From GCA-2731375 sp002731375 (lineage in GTDB: Bacteria > Pseudomonadota > Alphaproteobacteria > GCA-2731375), in contig JASMDX010000033.1 in the NCBI GenBank assembly GCA_030752605.1, forward strand, positions 1-64,000: 64,000 nucleotides of DNA, given 5' to 3'. The position numbers were made by a program, and so were the translations under genes. Within the stretch, counting starts at the first letter, position 1. The number at the start of each line of letters is the position of its first letter. Shown one piece after another: positions 24,189 to 32,228 of the stretch. A model generated the notes under the pieces. The model ran no database searches and was not told where the DNA came from. It saw only the letters and a list, made by a program, of their open reading frames with translations.

Positions 24189-26054
24189 GTGATTGCTAAA
24201 TTCTTCAGCTGGCTGGAACATGCGACGGACCCGCTGCCCTCTGCCCAGCCGAATATGCCGCCGGCTTCCCTGATCCCGTTCATTTTGCACTATGCGCGGC
24301 CATTTTGGCCGCTATTGCTGGCCTCCGGTCTGTTCTCCACCGTGATAGCGTTGTTGGAGGTGATGCTTTTCGCCTTTCTGGGGCGTCTGGTGGATTGGTT
24401 GGCGACGGCGGAGCGGGCGACGTTCTGGGCTGACCACAGCGGCGAATTGGTTCTCATGGGTGTCGTGGTTCTGGCGGTGTTGCCAGTCCTGAAATTCGTC
24501 TATGGCTCGATCTCTCATCAGGGCCTGTTGGGCAATTTCGCCATGCGCACCCGCTGGCAGGCGCACCGCTATCTGCTGCGTCAAAGCATGGAATTCTATC
24601 AGGACGATTTTGCCGGACGGGTCGCGGCCAAGATGATGCAGACGGCCCTAGCTGTGCGCGATATCGTCATGAAACTGACGGAAGTCCTGCTTTATGTGGT
24701 TGTCTACTTCGGCGCCGCCGTGGTCTTGTTCGCCAGCAGCGATCTGCGTCTGACCGCGCCCATGCTGCTATGGCTGGCCGGATATCTGATCGCGATGCGC
24801 TATTTCGTGCCCCGCCTTCGTGACTGGTCCATGGCCCAGGCCGAGGCGCGCTCGGTTGTCACCGGCCGGGTGGTAGACAGCTATACCAATATAGGCACGG
24901 TCAAGATGTTCGCCCACGCGGCCTATGAGGACAGCTATGCCCGCGAGGGCATGGAGGCATTTCTGGAACCTATCTACGGCCAGATGCGCCTTTCGACCAT
25001 GTTGAATATTGTTCTGAACACCTTGAATGCTGGATTGATCTTTGCCATCGCGGGGATGGCGGTGTGGCTATGGTATATTGATGCGACCTCCGCCGGCGCC
25101 ATCGCACTGGCCGTTGGGCTGGTTCTGCGTTTGCAAGGCATGTCGCAATGGATCATATGGGAGGTCTCCAACATCTTTGAGAACATTGGCGTGGTGCTTG
25201 ACGGCGTTGAAACCATAGCCAGGGAGCGCGCCATTGAAGACGCGCCCAATGCGACGACTTTGGCGGTGGCCGCGGGCGGCATTCGCTATGACCACATTTC
25301 CTTCAACTACGGCAAGGATAGGGAGGACGTGGATCAAGGTGTGCTCAGCGGCCTGGATCTGGATATTAAACCGGGCGAGAAAGTTGGTATCGTTGGTCGT
25401 TCGGGTGCCGGCAAATCCACCTTGGTCAGCCTGTTGCTGCGTTTCTATGACTTGCAGGACGGCCGTATCCTGATCGACGGCCAGGATATCGCCGGCGTCA
25501 GCCAGGACAGCTTGCGGGCCCAGATCGCCATGGTGACCCAGGATACTTCGTTGCTGCACCGTTCGGTCCTGGACAATATCAGCTATTCCAAGCCCGGCGC
25601 TACGGAGCCCCAGGTGGTCGCTGCCGCCAAGGCGGCCCATGCCGATGATTTTATCCATGATCTGGAGGACGGCAAGGGCCGGCGCGGCTATCAGGCTCAT
25701 GTGGGCGAGCGCGGCGTCAAATTGTCGGGAGGGCAGCGTCAGCGCATCGCCATTGCCAGGGTATTACTCAAGGATGCGCCGATCCTGATTTTGGACGAGG
25801 CCACGTCGGCTCTGGATTCGGAAGTCGAGGCCGCGATCCAGGAAAGTTTTCAGGCCCTGATGGCGGGCAAGACCGTGATTGCCATTGCCCATCGCCTCTC
25901 CACCATCGCCGCCATGGACCGCCTGATCGTCATGGACCAGGGCCGCATCGTCGAGGAAGGCAACCACGAAACCCTGCTGCGGCGCGGCGGCCTGTATGCG
26001 GAACTATGGTCCCGTCAATCCGGCGGCTTTCTGGCCAAGGATGTGGCGGAATAG
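24189..26054 (+). CDS. ABC exporter, fused membrane and ATPase domains
   Basis: Half-size ABC exporter of 621 residues (ABCB/MsbA-like); it should act as a homodimer in the inner membrane. Six hydrophobic helices occupy about 30-340. The nucleotide-binding domain has Walker A G-R-S-G-A-G-K-S-T (about 402-410), signature L-S-G-G-Q-R-Q-R (about 514-521) and Walker B I-L-I-L-D-E-A. The GTG start at 24189 has GGAGGGTAAGCG just upstream. The substrate could be a lipid, drug or peptide; nothing nearby decides. Confidence 0.92.
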   Translation: MIAKFFSWLEHATDPLPSAQPNMPPASLIPFILHYARPFWPLLLASGLFSTVIALLEVMLFAFLGRLVDWLATAERATFWADHSGELVLMGVVVLAVLPVLKFVYGSISHQGLLGNFAMRTRWQAHRYLLRQSMEFYQDDFAGRVAAKMMQTALAVRDIVMKLTEVLLYVVVYFGAAVVLFASSDLRLTAPMLLWLAGYLIAMRYFVPRLRDWSMAQAEARSVVTGRVVDSYTNIGTVKMFAHAAYEDSYAREGMEAFLEPIYGQMRLSTMLNIVLNTLNAGLIFAIAGMAVWLWYIDATSAGAIALAVGLVLRLQGMSQWIIWEVSNIFENIGVVLDGVETIARERAIEDAPNATTLAVAAGGIRYDHISFNYGKDREDVDQGVLSGLDLDIKPGEKVGIVGRSGAGKSTLVSLLLRFYDLQDGRILIDGQDIAGVSQDSLRAQIAMVTQDTSLLHRSVLDNISYSKPGATEPQVVAAAKAAHADDFIHDLEDGKGRRGYQAHVGERGVKLSGGQRQRIAIARVLLKDAPILILDEATSALDSEVEAAIQESFQALMAGKTVIAIAHRLSTIAAMDRLIVMDQGRIVEEGNHETLLRRGGLYAELWSRQSGGFLAKDVAE

Positions 26055-26066
26055 CATCGCGTGGGC

Positions 26067-26909
26067 TCACGCTTTCGACGGCGACCAATCGTAAATGCGC
26101 TCCAAGCTTCCGCCCATGAGAGCCGCGCGGTCACTATCGGAAATGCGGTCTGTGAGGCGGAACGAGTCCACGCCCTGGGCATAGGTCAGCAGTTTCGCCG
26201 CCCGTGTCCAATCTGTTCCCCACATGCAGCGGTCAAAGCCGAAGGCATCGAAAATGCGGCAGAGCGGTTCCCAGATATCATTGTATGGGAAAGCTTCATG
26301 GGACAGGGTGCAGGCGCCGGTAATTTTCACGGCGACATTGTCGTATGGCGCCAAATTCAGCAGCCTGGGCAAGTCAGCGAAGGGTTCCGGCGGAGCGGGT
26401 GGCACGAAGGGTTGCTGTAGGCCTAGGTGGTCGATGATCAACCTTGTATTGGGGTTTCTGGCGGCCAGCCCGGCCACCTGCTCCAGACGGTTCCAGGCCA
26501 GGAGATTGACCGGCAAGCCGTGGCGGGCGGCGGCGTCGAGAACCCGGTTGATGCCGGGATCATCGGGATCGTTCGAGAGCTCCTCGCGCATCATGATGCG
26601 GATCGCTACCGTGCCTTCAACTGCGGCCCAATCCGCGATGGTCTCTGTTACGCCGAGATTGGCCGCATCGACCGGTTTGATCAGGGCAAAGCGGCCCGGA
26701 TTGGCGGCGTGAACGTCAATGGCGTAGCTGGCGTCGTATTGGTACATAGTGTAGGGCGAGACCAGCAGGGCGCCATCAACGCCAACCGCGTCCATGGCGG
26801 CGACCATGTCATCGCCGGTGACCTCGTCCGGGCCCTCAAGCACCGCCGCCCAGGGCCGGGCCGGGTGATCCCGTTCGTAGGCATGAACCTGTACATCAAT
26901 CGTCGGCAT
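26067..26909 (-). CDS. Amidohydrolase family 2 (TIM-barrel, ACMSD/LigI-like)
   Basis: Amidohydro_2 protein of 280 residues. D-V-Q-V-H-A-Y (5-11) replaces the common D-x-H-x-H, keeping only the second histidine. L-I-I-D-H-L-G-L-Q (about 156-164) and W-G-T-D-W (about 238-242, catalytic Asp) match 2-pyrone-4,6-dicarboxylate lactonases and related hydrolases. ATG 26909 lies 14 bases inside the end of the upstream ligase gene, preceded by GGAGAG, so the two are translationally coupled. It probably hydrolyses a lactone or similar ring produced in the same pathway as the ligase substrate. Confidence 0.82.
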   Translation of the reverse strand: MPTIDVQVHAYERDHPARPWAAVLEGPDEVTGDDMVAAMDAVGVDGALLVSPYTMYQYDASYAIDVHAANPGRFALIKPVDAANLGVTETIADWAAVEGTVAIRIMMREELSNDPDDPGINRVLDAAARHGLPVNLLAWNRLEQVAGLAARNPNTRLIIDHLGLQQPFVPPAPPEPFADLPRLLNLAPYDNVAVKITGACTLSHEAFPYNDIWEPLCRIFDAFGFDRCMWGTDWTRAAKLLTYAQGVDSFRLTDRISDSDRAALMGGSLERIYDWSPSKA

Positions 26910-28539
26910 GGCTTTCTTCTCTCTCCTCGAACCGCGCCATCGCGTCTTGCTGCAACAGATAGCGCTGGATTTTGTTGGTGGAGGTGCGGGGGAAGTCCTC
27001 AACCACCTCAACATAACGCGGCACCTTGTAGTCCGCTATGGCGCCACGGCAGTGCGCGATGACGTCGTCAGCATTCAAGTCCGTGCCAGGTACCGGCATC
27101 ACGAAGGTGAAGCCGACCTCGCCCATGCGCGCGTCGGGCACGCCGCAGACCACGGCCTGGTGAATGTTTTCATGGCCTTCCAGGAAACGCTCGATCTCGG
27201 CCGGATAGGCATTAGAGCCGCCGACGATGAACATCTCTTTGGCCCGGCCCGTGATCATCAGATAGCCATCCGGATCGATCTGGCCCAGGTCGCCGGTGCG
27301 GAACCAGCCCTCGGGCGTGATCGCCGCCGCCGTGGCCTCCGGGTTCTTGTAATAGCCCAGCATGACCAGATAGCCACGGACCCAGATTTCGCCGTCCTCG
27401 CCTTGTGGTTTTTCGATACCGGTTTCCGGGTCGAATACGCCAACCTCGTAATCGCCGACAATTTTGCCCTTGTTTTCGCAGGTGACTTCAATGGGCGCGT
27501 CAAATTCGCTAAGCGTGGTCATGCCCATGGTCTCGGTCATGCCGTAAACGGCCTGCAAGGAGACCAGATGCAGGGTTGATTTGACCTTGCGGGCAATGGC
27601 CGGCGTAACCGGCGCACCGCCAATCCAGGCGGCCTTCAGGCAATGGGTGTCGCGTTCCGCGACACCCGGTTGGGCCAGTAGATCAAAAAAGTGCGTTGGA
27701 ATACCGCCCATGATGGCGATACGTTCCCGTTCAATCAAATCCAAGGCCTCGCCTGGCTGCCACTCGGCCATGGTGACCAGGCCGCAACCATGCTGCATGG
27801 CGGGAATGGCTGTCGCTACGGAACCCGCAACATGATACAGCGGCATATGGCCCAGTACCTTGTCGCCCGCCTCCATATGCATGGCGCTGGCAATATTCCG
27901 CCCCTCGATCAGGACGCGGTGGCAATGCATGGCGCCCTTGGGCTGGCCGGTGGTGCCGGATGTATAGATGATGATCACCGGATCGTCGATCTCCACCGCC
28001 GCCTCCACCCCGGCCAGGTCGACGCCTGGATTTTCCTGGGCCATCAGGGCGCTTTGCGAAACGGTGCCGGAATGTTCGGCATCATCCCATAATACAATGG
28101 CGCGCAGTTCCGGCAGGCCGTCGATATGCATTTGGCCTGGTATCGCGCTTTCGAAACCGGGGGCCATTTCGCGGATCATGCCCAGATAGTCGATATTCCA
28201 GAATTCCGGCATGGCGATCAGAGCCTTGGCATCAGACTGACGCAGGATGTATTCGACTTCGGAAACCTTATAGCGCGTATTTATGGAAACCACGGTGGCG
28301 CCGATGCGGCAACAGGCGAACCAGGTCAGCAGCCAGGCTGGACTGTTGGTCAGCCAACAGGCCACGTGATCCCCCCGGCCCACGCCGAGGCCCAGGAAGC
28401 CCCTGGCCAGTCTGTCAACCTGGGCATCGAATGTGGTGAAGCTGAGTCGCTGTCCCATGCCGACGACAAAATCGTTGTCTGGCCAATTTTGGGCTGAGCG
28501 CCGCAGTGCTTCACCGATTGTCACGTTTCGCCAATCCAT
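26896..28539 (-). CDS. AMP-forming acyl-CoA synthetase
   Basis: Adenylate-forming acid-CoA ligase of 547 residues. The ATP loop Y-T-S-G-T-T-G-Q-P-K-G (about 190-200), Y-G-M-T-E-T (about 335), G-W-F-R-T-G-D-L-G and the catalytic lysine region T-S-T-N-K-I-Q-R (near 526) are intact. It belongs to the broad FadD/CaiC-type medium-chain ligases. It overlaps the downstream amidohydrolase and is divergent from the selenoprotein gene, with 99 bases between start codons. Confidence 0.92.
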   Translation of the reverse strand: MDWRNVTIGEALRRSAQNWPDNDFVVGMGQRLSFTTFDAQVDRLARGFLGLGVGRGDHVACWLTNSPAWLLTWFACCRIGATVVSINTRYKVSEVEYILRQSDAKALIAMPEFWNIDYLGMIREMAPGFESAIPGQMHIDGLPELRAIVLWDDAEHSGTVSQSALMAQENPGVDLAGVEAAVEIDDPVIIIYTSGTTGQPKGAMHCHRVLIEGRNIASAMHMEAGDKVLGHMPLYHVAGSVATAIPAMQHGCGLVTMAEWQPGEALDLIERERIAIMGGIPTHFFDLLAQPGVAERDTHCLKAAWIGGAPVTPAIARKVKSTLHLVSLQAVYGMTETMGMTTLSEFDAPIEVTCENKGKIVGDYEVGVFDPETGIEKPQGEDGEIWVRGYLVMLGYYKNPEATAAAITPEGWFRTGDLGQIDPDGYLMITGRAKEMFIVGGSNAYPAEIERFLEGHENIHQAVVCGVPDARMGEVGFTFVMPVPGTDLNADDVIAHCRGAIADYKVPRYVEVVEDFPRTSTNKIQRYLLQQDAMARFEEREESHADD

Positions 28540-28638
28540 GCCTATACCCTACTGGCCACCATTGCTTGAAACCGTCGAAACTATCATACTACGCCCAATG
28601 GCTAATATTATCGCAACAACGCCATGGAGGAACGAGCT

Positions 28639-29520
28639 TTGAGCTACGTTAGATATATCGATAGAACCAAGGCCTATTATAAGGCCGAGGGCTATGAGAA
28701 GCCTTATCAATGGGCAAAATTCGACGAGGTGCCTTTTACGCCTTTGAAAAAGCCCCTGGCGGAAAGCCGGGTAGCGCTGGTTTCCACGTCCGAGATTGCG
28801 GTCCGCACCTGGGAAGACCAACGCATGCCCCAGGAAAAGGGCGAGGCGCAGAATGTCTACGGTGTGCCCGTCGATACGCCGGTGGCGGACCTGTACAGCC
28901 GCACTCACAGCTATGACATGAATGCGACCACGCTGGATGACGTGAACAGCTATTTCCCCGTCACCCGGTTGCAGGAATTGCAGGCGGCGGGGCGGATCGG
29001 CAGCTTGGCGCCGACGGCCTATGGCGTTTACAACGCCTATTCCCAGGGCAAGACCTTGGGCACCGATGCCCCGGAGGTGCTGCGGGGGTGCCGCGAAGAA
29101 GGTGTTGATGTCGCCCTATTGGTGCCGGTCTGACCGGTTTGTCACCAGACCGTGAGTCTGGTCGCACGTTACCTGGAAGAAAACGGCATCCCCACGGTTG
29201 CCGCCGCCGCCGCCCGCGATATCGTTGAAACCTGCGGTGTGTCCCGGCTGTTGTTCACGGATTTCCCCTTGGGCAATCCATGTGGCGAGCCCGGCAATGT
29301 GGAGCAGCAACGGCAGATCATCGGTATGTCGATGGATCTGTTGGAAAGCGCCACCGAACCGCGGACCACGGTCGAGACGCCGTTCACATGGTCCAAGGGC
29401 GATGCCTGGAAATCCTTGGTCTTTACCCAGGAACAACCCTGGCAGACCGAGGAAGTCAAAAATGCCTGGTTGGCGAAGAAAGAGCTGTATCGTAAGCTGA
29501 AGGCGGAGAAGGAAGGCTAG
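28639..29520 (+). CDS. Selenoprotein of the GrdB/PrdB (glycine/betaine/D-proline reductase) family
   Basis: One gene of 293 residues read through an in-frame UGA at 29131-29133 (Sec165). The frame before it ends D-V-A-L-L-V-P-V and continues without shift as U-P-V-C-H-Q-T-V-S-L-V-A-R to a TAG at 29518. U-x-x-C at this site is the redox motif of PrdB-like members of the glycine/betaine/sarcosine/D-proline reductase selenoprotein B family, here a single short subunit. A stem-loop fitting the bacterial SECIS follows (separate entry). The TTG at 28639 is preferred because GGAGG lies 8 bases before it and gives M-S-Y-V-R-Y; ATG 28624 lacks such a site. A CxxC glutaredoxin-like gene begins 3 bases after the stop and could be its redox partner. 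Substrate unknown. Confidence 0.9.
29144..29162 (+). promoter_or_regulatory. Bacterial SECIS element for UGA (Sec) decoding
   Basis: Ten bases after the UGA (29131-29133) comes a perfect 7-bp stem accagac/gtctggt around the loop cgtga. A G in the first two loop positions and a UGA-to-loop distance of 17 bases match the established bacterial SECIS requirements for SelB binding. It lies inside the coding sequence. Confidence 0.85.
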
Positions 29521-29523
29521 CCA

Positions 29524-29766
29524 ATGGCCAGGAAAATCATTGTCTATTCGACGCCTTTATGTGCGCCATGCGAGCAGCTGAAGGGCTATCTCCGTGCCCA
29601 TGACGTGGAGTTCGAGGCCAAGGACCTGATGATGGATGAGGAGGCCGCCGCCTTTATCGAAAGCCACAACATCCGCTCGTCGCCTGTCCTGCAGGTCGGC
29701 GAGCAACTAATCTTCGGCCCTGAACTGGGACCGGAGAAGGTTGACGAGGTGCTCGGTCTCGAATAG
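29524..29766 (+). CDS. Glutaredoxin-like protein
   Basis: Small thioredoxin-fold protein of 80 residues. The redox motif C-A-P-C is at residues 13-16 after a beta strand I-I-V-Y-S-T-P-L, and the cis-proline is in R-S-S-P-V-L-Q-V-G (about 52-60). It starts 3 bases after the stop of the selenoprotein gene, so it is almost certainly co-transcribed. A role as electron donor or acceptor for the U-x-x-C centre is a natural inference. It resembles NrdH/glutaredoxin-family proteins without a glutathione-specific feature that I can point to. Confidence 0.88.
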   Translation: MARKIIVYSTPLCAPCEQLKGYLRAHDVEFEAKDLMMDEEAAAFIESHNIRSSPVLQVGEQLIFGPELGPEKVDEVLGLE

Positions 29767-29773
29767 CGGGCCG

Positions 29774-30226
29774 TTAGGCGAGAACTTCGGCGAGGCCGTC
29801 CCCGGTGGCGACAGTCTCGCCGCGTTGATTCTTGGCCGTGATATTGCAGACCAGCCATTTGCCTTTGGCGGTTTCCCGTTTATCGACCACCTCGCCTTGA
29901 ATGGTGATTTCGTCGCCAGGATAAATCGGTTTGCGGAAACGGGTTTCCAGGCGCCGATGCTCCCCCATGTCGGGCCATAGCCAATCGGTCATGGCGCGTG
30001 TCATTAATGAATAGGTCATCAGGCCATGGCCGATCACATCTTCGAATTGTTTACCGCCCGCGAAGCGGGTTTTTTCCATATATTCATTGTCCCAATGCAG
30101 GGGATTGTGATCAAAGGATGCGGCGGCGAATTCGGCGATCATCTCGCGGCTGACGGGCACCGTCGGGCCCGGGAATTGGAAGCCCACATCAATGTCGGCG
30201 TATTTCATGATTTCTTGCGTGCTCAT
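29774..30226 (-). CDS. MaoC-like dehydratase, catalytic subunit
   Basis: Hot-dog-fold hydratase of 150 residues. The hydratase-2 motif D-H-N-P-L-H (D39, H44) is intact, as in (R)-specific enoyl-CoA hydratases, followed by G-G-K-Q-F-E-D-V-I-G-H-G. GAGGAGG lies 7 bases before ATG 30226. It lies 11 bases after the stop of the other MaoC-type gene, which lacks the catalytic histidine, so the two are likely subunits of a heteromeric hydratase for an acyl-CoA. Convergent with the glutaredoxin-like gene. Confidence 0.88.
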   Translation of the reverse strand: MSTQEIMKYADIDVGFQFPGPTVPVSREMIAEFAAASFDHNPLHWDNEYMEKTRFAGGKQFEDVIGHGLMTYSLMTRAMTDWLWPDMGEHRRLETRFRKPIYPGDEITIQGEVVDKRETAKGKWLVCNITAKNQRGETVATGDGLAEVLA

Positions 30227-30237
30227 GGTTGTCCTCC

Positions 30238-30720
30238 TCAATAGGGCCGCATGGTCCAGCCGCGGCCGGAGCAGACCACATCGCCGTCCTGATTGCGGAA
30301 GACGTTATCGTGAATGGCGAAAATATTGCCCTTGCGGATCACCTTGTCGAGGCAGCGGGCCTCAAGCGAAATGGTGTCACCGGGCCGGACCGGGCGTTGC
30401 AGGAACCAGTTCTGCCCCATGTTGACTGTGCCGGGGGTGCGCATGAAATGGTCATGGCCGGTGCAGGCAAAGAGGAACAGGGCATGGATGGAGGGCGGTG
30501 AAATCAGGCCGCCATAACGGCTTTTCTTGGCGTATTCCTCATCAAAATACAGCGGGTTCAGGTCTCCGATGGAGCGGGCATAGCGCTGGATCATCTCCAG
30601 GGTAATGGTAACGGGACGGGATTCCAGGACTTTCCCTGGTTCCAGGTCATCCCAGCCGGAGCGGTCATCCGCACCCTTCCAAAAATTGGTCTCAAATTCA
30701 TCTACGTTGAATTCGTCCAT
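30238..30720 (-). CDS. MaoC-like dehydratase N-terminal (FAS1-like) subunit
   Basis: Hot-dog-fold protein of 160 residues. The hydratase motif region reads S-I-G-D-L-N-P-L-Y-F-D, with Tyr58 where a catalytic histidine would be, so it is probably the non-catalytic half of a two-subunit hydratase. ATG 30720 gives M-D-E-F-N-V-D-E-F with AAGGA upstream; the frame extends to 30879, but that part is low-complexity and upstream of the ribosome-binding site. It sits 11 bases before the catalytic MaoC gene. Confidence 0.82.
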   Translation of the reverse strand: MDEFNVDEFETNFWKGADDRSGWDDLEPGKVLESRPVTITLEMIQRYARSIGDLNPLYFDEEYAKKSRYGGLISPPSIHALFLFACTGHDHFMRTPGTVNMGQNWFLQRPVRPGDTISLEARCLDKVIRKGNIFAIHDNVFRNQDGDVVCSGRGWTMRPY

Positions 30721-30930
30721 GGCGTTGGCATCCTTGATACTTGCCTTGGCGGCAATAATTGGCGGTGTTACCGAATTGTCGGGACTGACCGCATCTTTAG
30801 AGGAGGTGCGTAGTATATAGCCAATCGCCCTTCCGCCCAGGGGCAAAAAGTCACGCTGAGGGCAGATTGCAGCCAGCACGTTTGTGTAGCGGCGGCGTAT
30901 GGTGCCGCTGATTTCGGGGTGTGCCGGAAA

Positions 30931-31287
30931 CTACGAATTAAAGATCGCATCGATGGCAACGGCATCGGCTTCTTCCGATAGACCGGCGTAGTCCACGTCA
31001 TCCGCCTCATCGTGGGCCTCACCGTTGGCGCCTGGCATTTCAAGCTCCGCCGCGGCGGCTTAAACATCCATCGCGGCGATGGCGCAATTGCGCTTGGCGT
31101 GCTCGCGCAGGGAGTTGCGACGACGCGCGGTCTGCATTACGGCCTCTTCCAGCGTATCGTACTCACTGTGTGCTAGCTTCCGCCTATTTTCCACGCTGCC
31201 TTCGTTATCCACGATTTCTTCGTCAAAGGCTGGATTTTCGAGCAAATTATCCAGATCCGCGGTTATTGGTTCGCTATTCATACTCAT
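30931..31287 (-). pseudogene. Small acidic protein gene interrupted by in-frame TAA
   Basis: From ATG 31287 the frame reads M-S-M-N-S-E-P-I-T-A-D-L-D-N-L-L-E-N-P-A and on to C-A-I-A-A-M-D-V, then TAA (31060-31062). It continues in the same frame for another 42 codons rich in Ala, Asp and Glu (for example D-E-A-D-D-V-D-Y-A-G-L-S-E-E) to TAG at 30931. Both halves look coding and are charged, so a nonsense mutation splitting a 118-residue protein is likely. Alternatively the first 75 residues are a complete small protein. The family is unknown and no good ribosome-binding site is visible. Confidence 0.45.
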
Positions 31288-31570
31288 TGGTTGGTATTCC
31301 GTTGTCGGCCTACGCAGTATGCGCAGTTCTTTGCGCACAGACGCTCGTTTGATCCTTCGATTAGGCTAAAAGATGCCGTGGATTGATAAATATTTCGTTT
31401 GCTCTGTCTTGGCCTTTATGGAGCGAGGAATATTCTGCATAGCATTATGGTCTAATATTGTAAGTTTTGTTTGTGCTCATTTTTGAATAACTTGTCTGAA
31501 CAATGGGCCATGTCTTGCTATATGCTGGCGTTATGCAAGGTGTTGTTGCCGCAGATTAGGAGCCTTCCGC
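31288..31570. other. Intergenic region, AT-rich
   Basis: About 280 bases that are clearly more AT-rich than the neighbours, between the divergent small-protein gene and the PaaI gene. It should hold the PaaI promoter; no clear motif or hairpin was identified. ATTAGGAGCC just before ATG 31571 is the ribosome-binding site. Confidence 0.4.
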
Positions 31571-32029
31571 ATGAGTAAACGCAACGATGATGCGGAGCCT
31601 ACAGACACGGCAACGGATGACCGTGCTGAGGAGATCGGCCGGGCCATGCATGGCCGTGATACGGTGGCGCAGAACCTGGGCGTTGTATTAGAAAAGGTAC
31701 GGGCCGGCTATGCCCGGGTCAGCATGCCCGTGGGCGAACAGATGTTAAATGGGCACGGCACGGCCCATGGCGGCTATAGCTTCATGCTGGCGGATATGGC
31801 GTTTAGCTATGCCTGCAACAGCCGCGGCCAGATGGCTTTCGCGCAATCAGCACATATCACCTATATGACTTTTGGCCGGCTTGGCGAAGTTCTGACAGCG
31901 ATCTCGGAAGAAAAGAGCGGTGCAGGGCGCAGCGGTGTCTATGATTCCACGGTATATGGCGAGGATGGGCGCGTGGTGGCGGAATTCAGGGGTTTATCAC
32001 GTACCGTGAAGGGCCAGATCGAAACCTGA
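31571..32029 (+). CDS. PaaI family hydroxyphenylacetyl-CoA-type thioesterase
   Basis: Hot-dog-fold acyl-CoA thioesterase of 152 residues. The PaaI motif N-G-H-G-T-A-H-G-G-Y (about 60-69), L-A-D-M-A-F-S-Y-A-C-N-S (about 73-84) and the later G-A-G-R-S-G-V-Y-D are present. Such enzymes clear dead-end aryl-CoA thioesters to free CoA. Here it is not in a paa operon, so the substrate is open. An AGGAG site precedes the ATG. Confidence 0.88.
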   Translation: MSKRNDDAEPTDTATDDRAEEIGRAMHGRDTVAQNLGVVLEKVRAGYARVSMPVGEQMLNGHGTAHGGYSFMLADMAFSYACNSRGQMAFAQSAHITYMTFGRLGEVLTAISEEKSGAGRSGVYDSTVYGEDGRVVAEFRGLSRTVKGQIET

Positions 32030-32113
32030 ACCAACCGCCGGCTGCATCCTCTAAATTAATTTTAATTGATCGTATCCTATGGCTGCCTTGCCTTTGAGGC
32101 AAAATGTATTATG

Positions 32114-32218
32114 TCATTTAATCACATCCATCCCGTCCACCGCCAATTGGCGGGCGATCGCCGCACCGATCCCGGCCTCGGCGGCGGCGGTAATGACGGC
32201 TGTCTTGCGCTCTCCCAT
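32114..32218 (-). pseudogene. Short-chain dehydrogenase, N-terminal fragment
   Basis: The frame reads M-G-E-R-K-T-A-V-I-T-A-A-A-E-A-G-I-G-A-A and then I-A-R-Q-L-A-V-D-G before a TGA: the first strand, nucleotide loop and first helix of an SDR. Only 34 codons remain of about 250. It begins 11 bases after the stop of the LLM gene in the same orientation, so it was the next operon gene, cut off near 32113. Confidence 0.75.
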
Positions 32219-32228
32219 GGTGCCCTCG

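Noticed and set aside
26427..27062. 211-codon plus-strand frame
   Set aside because: Antisense to the amidohydrolase and ligase genes, whose catalytic motifs are clear.
29134..29520. Separate gene starting after the TGA at 29131 (for example GTG 29152)
   Set aside because: The frame, family motif and stem-loop are all continuous with the upstream part, so it is one selenoprotein gene and not two.
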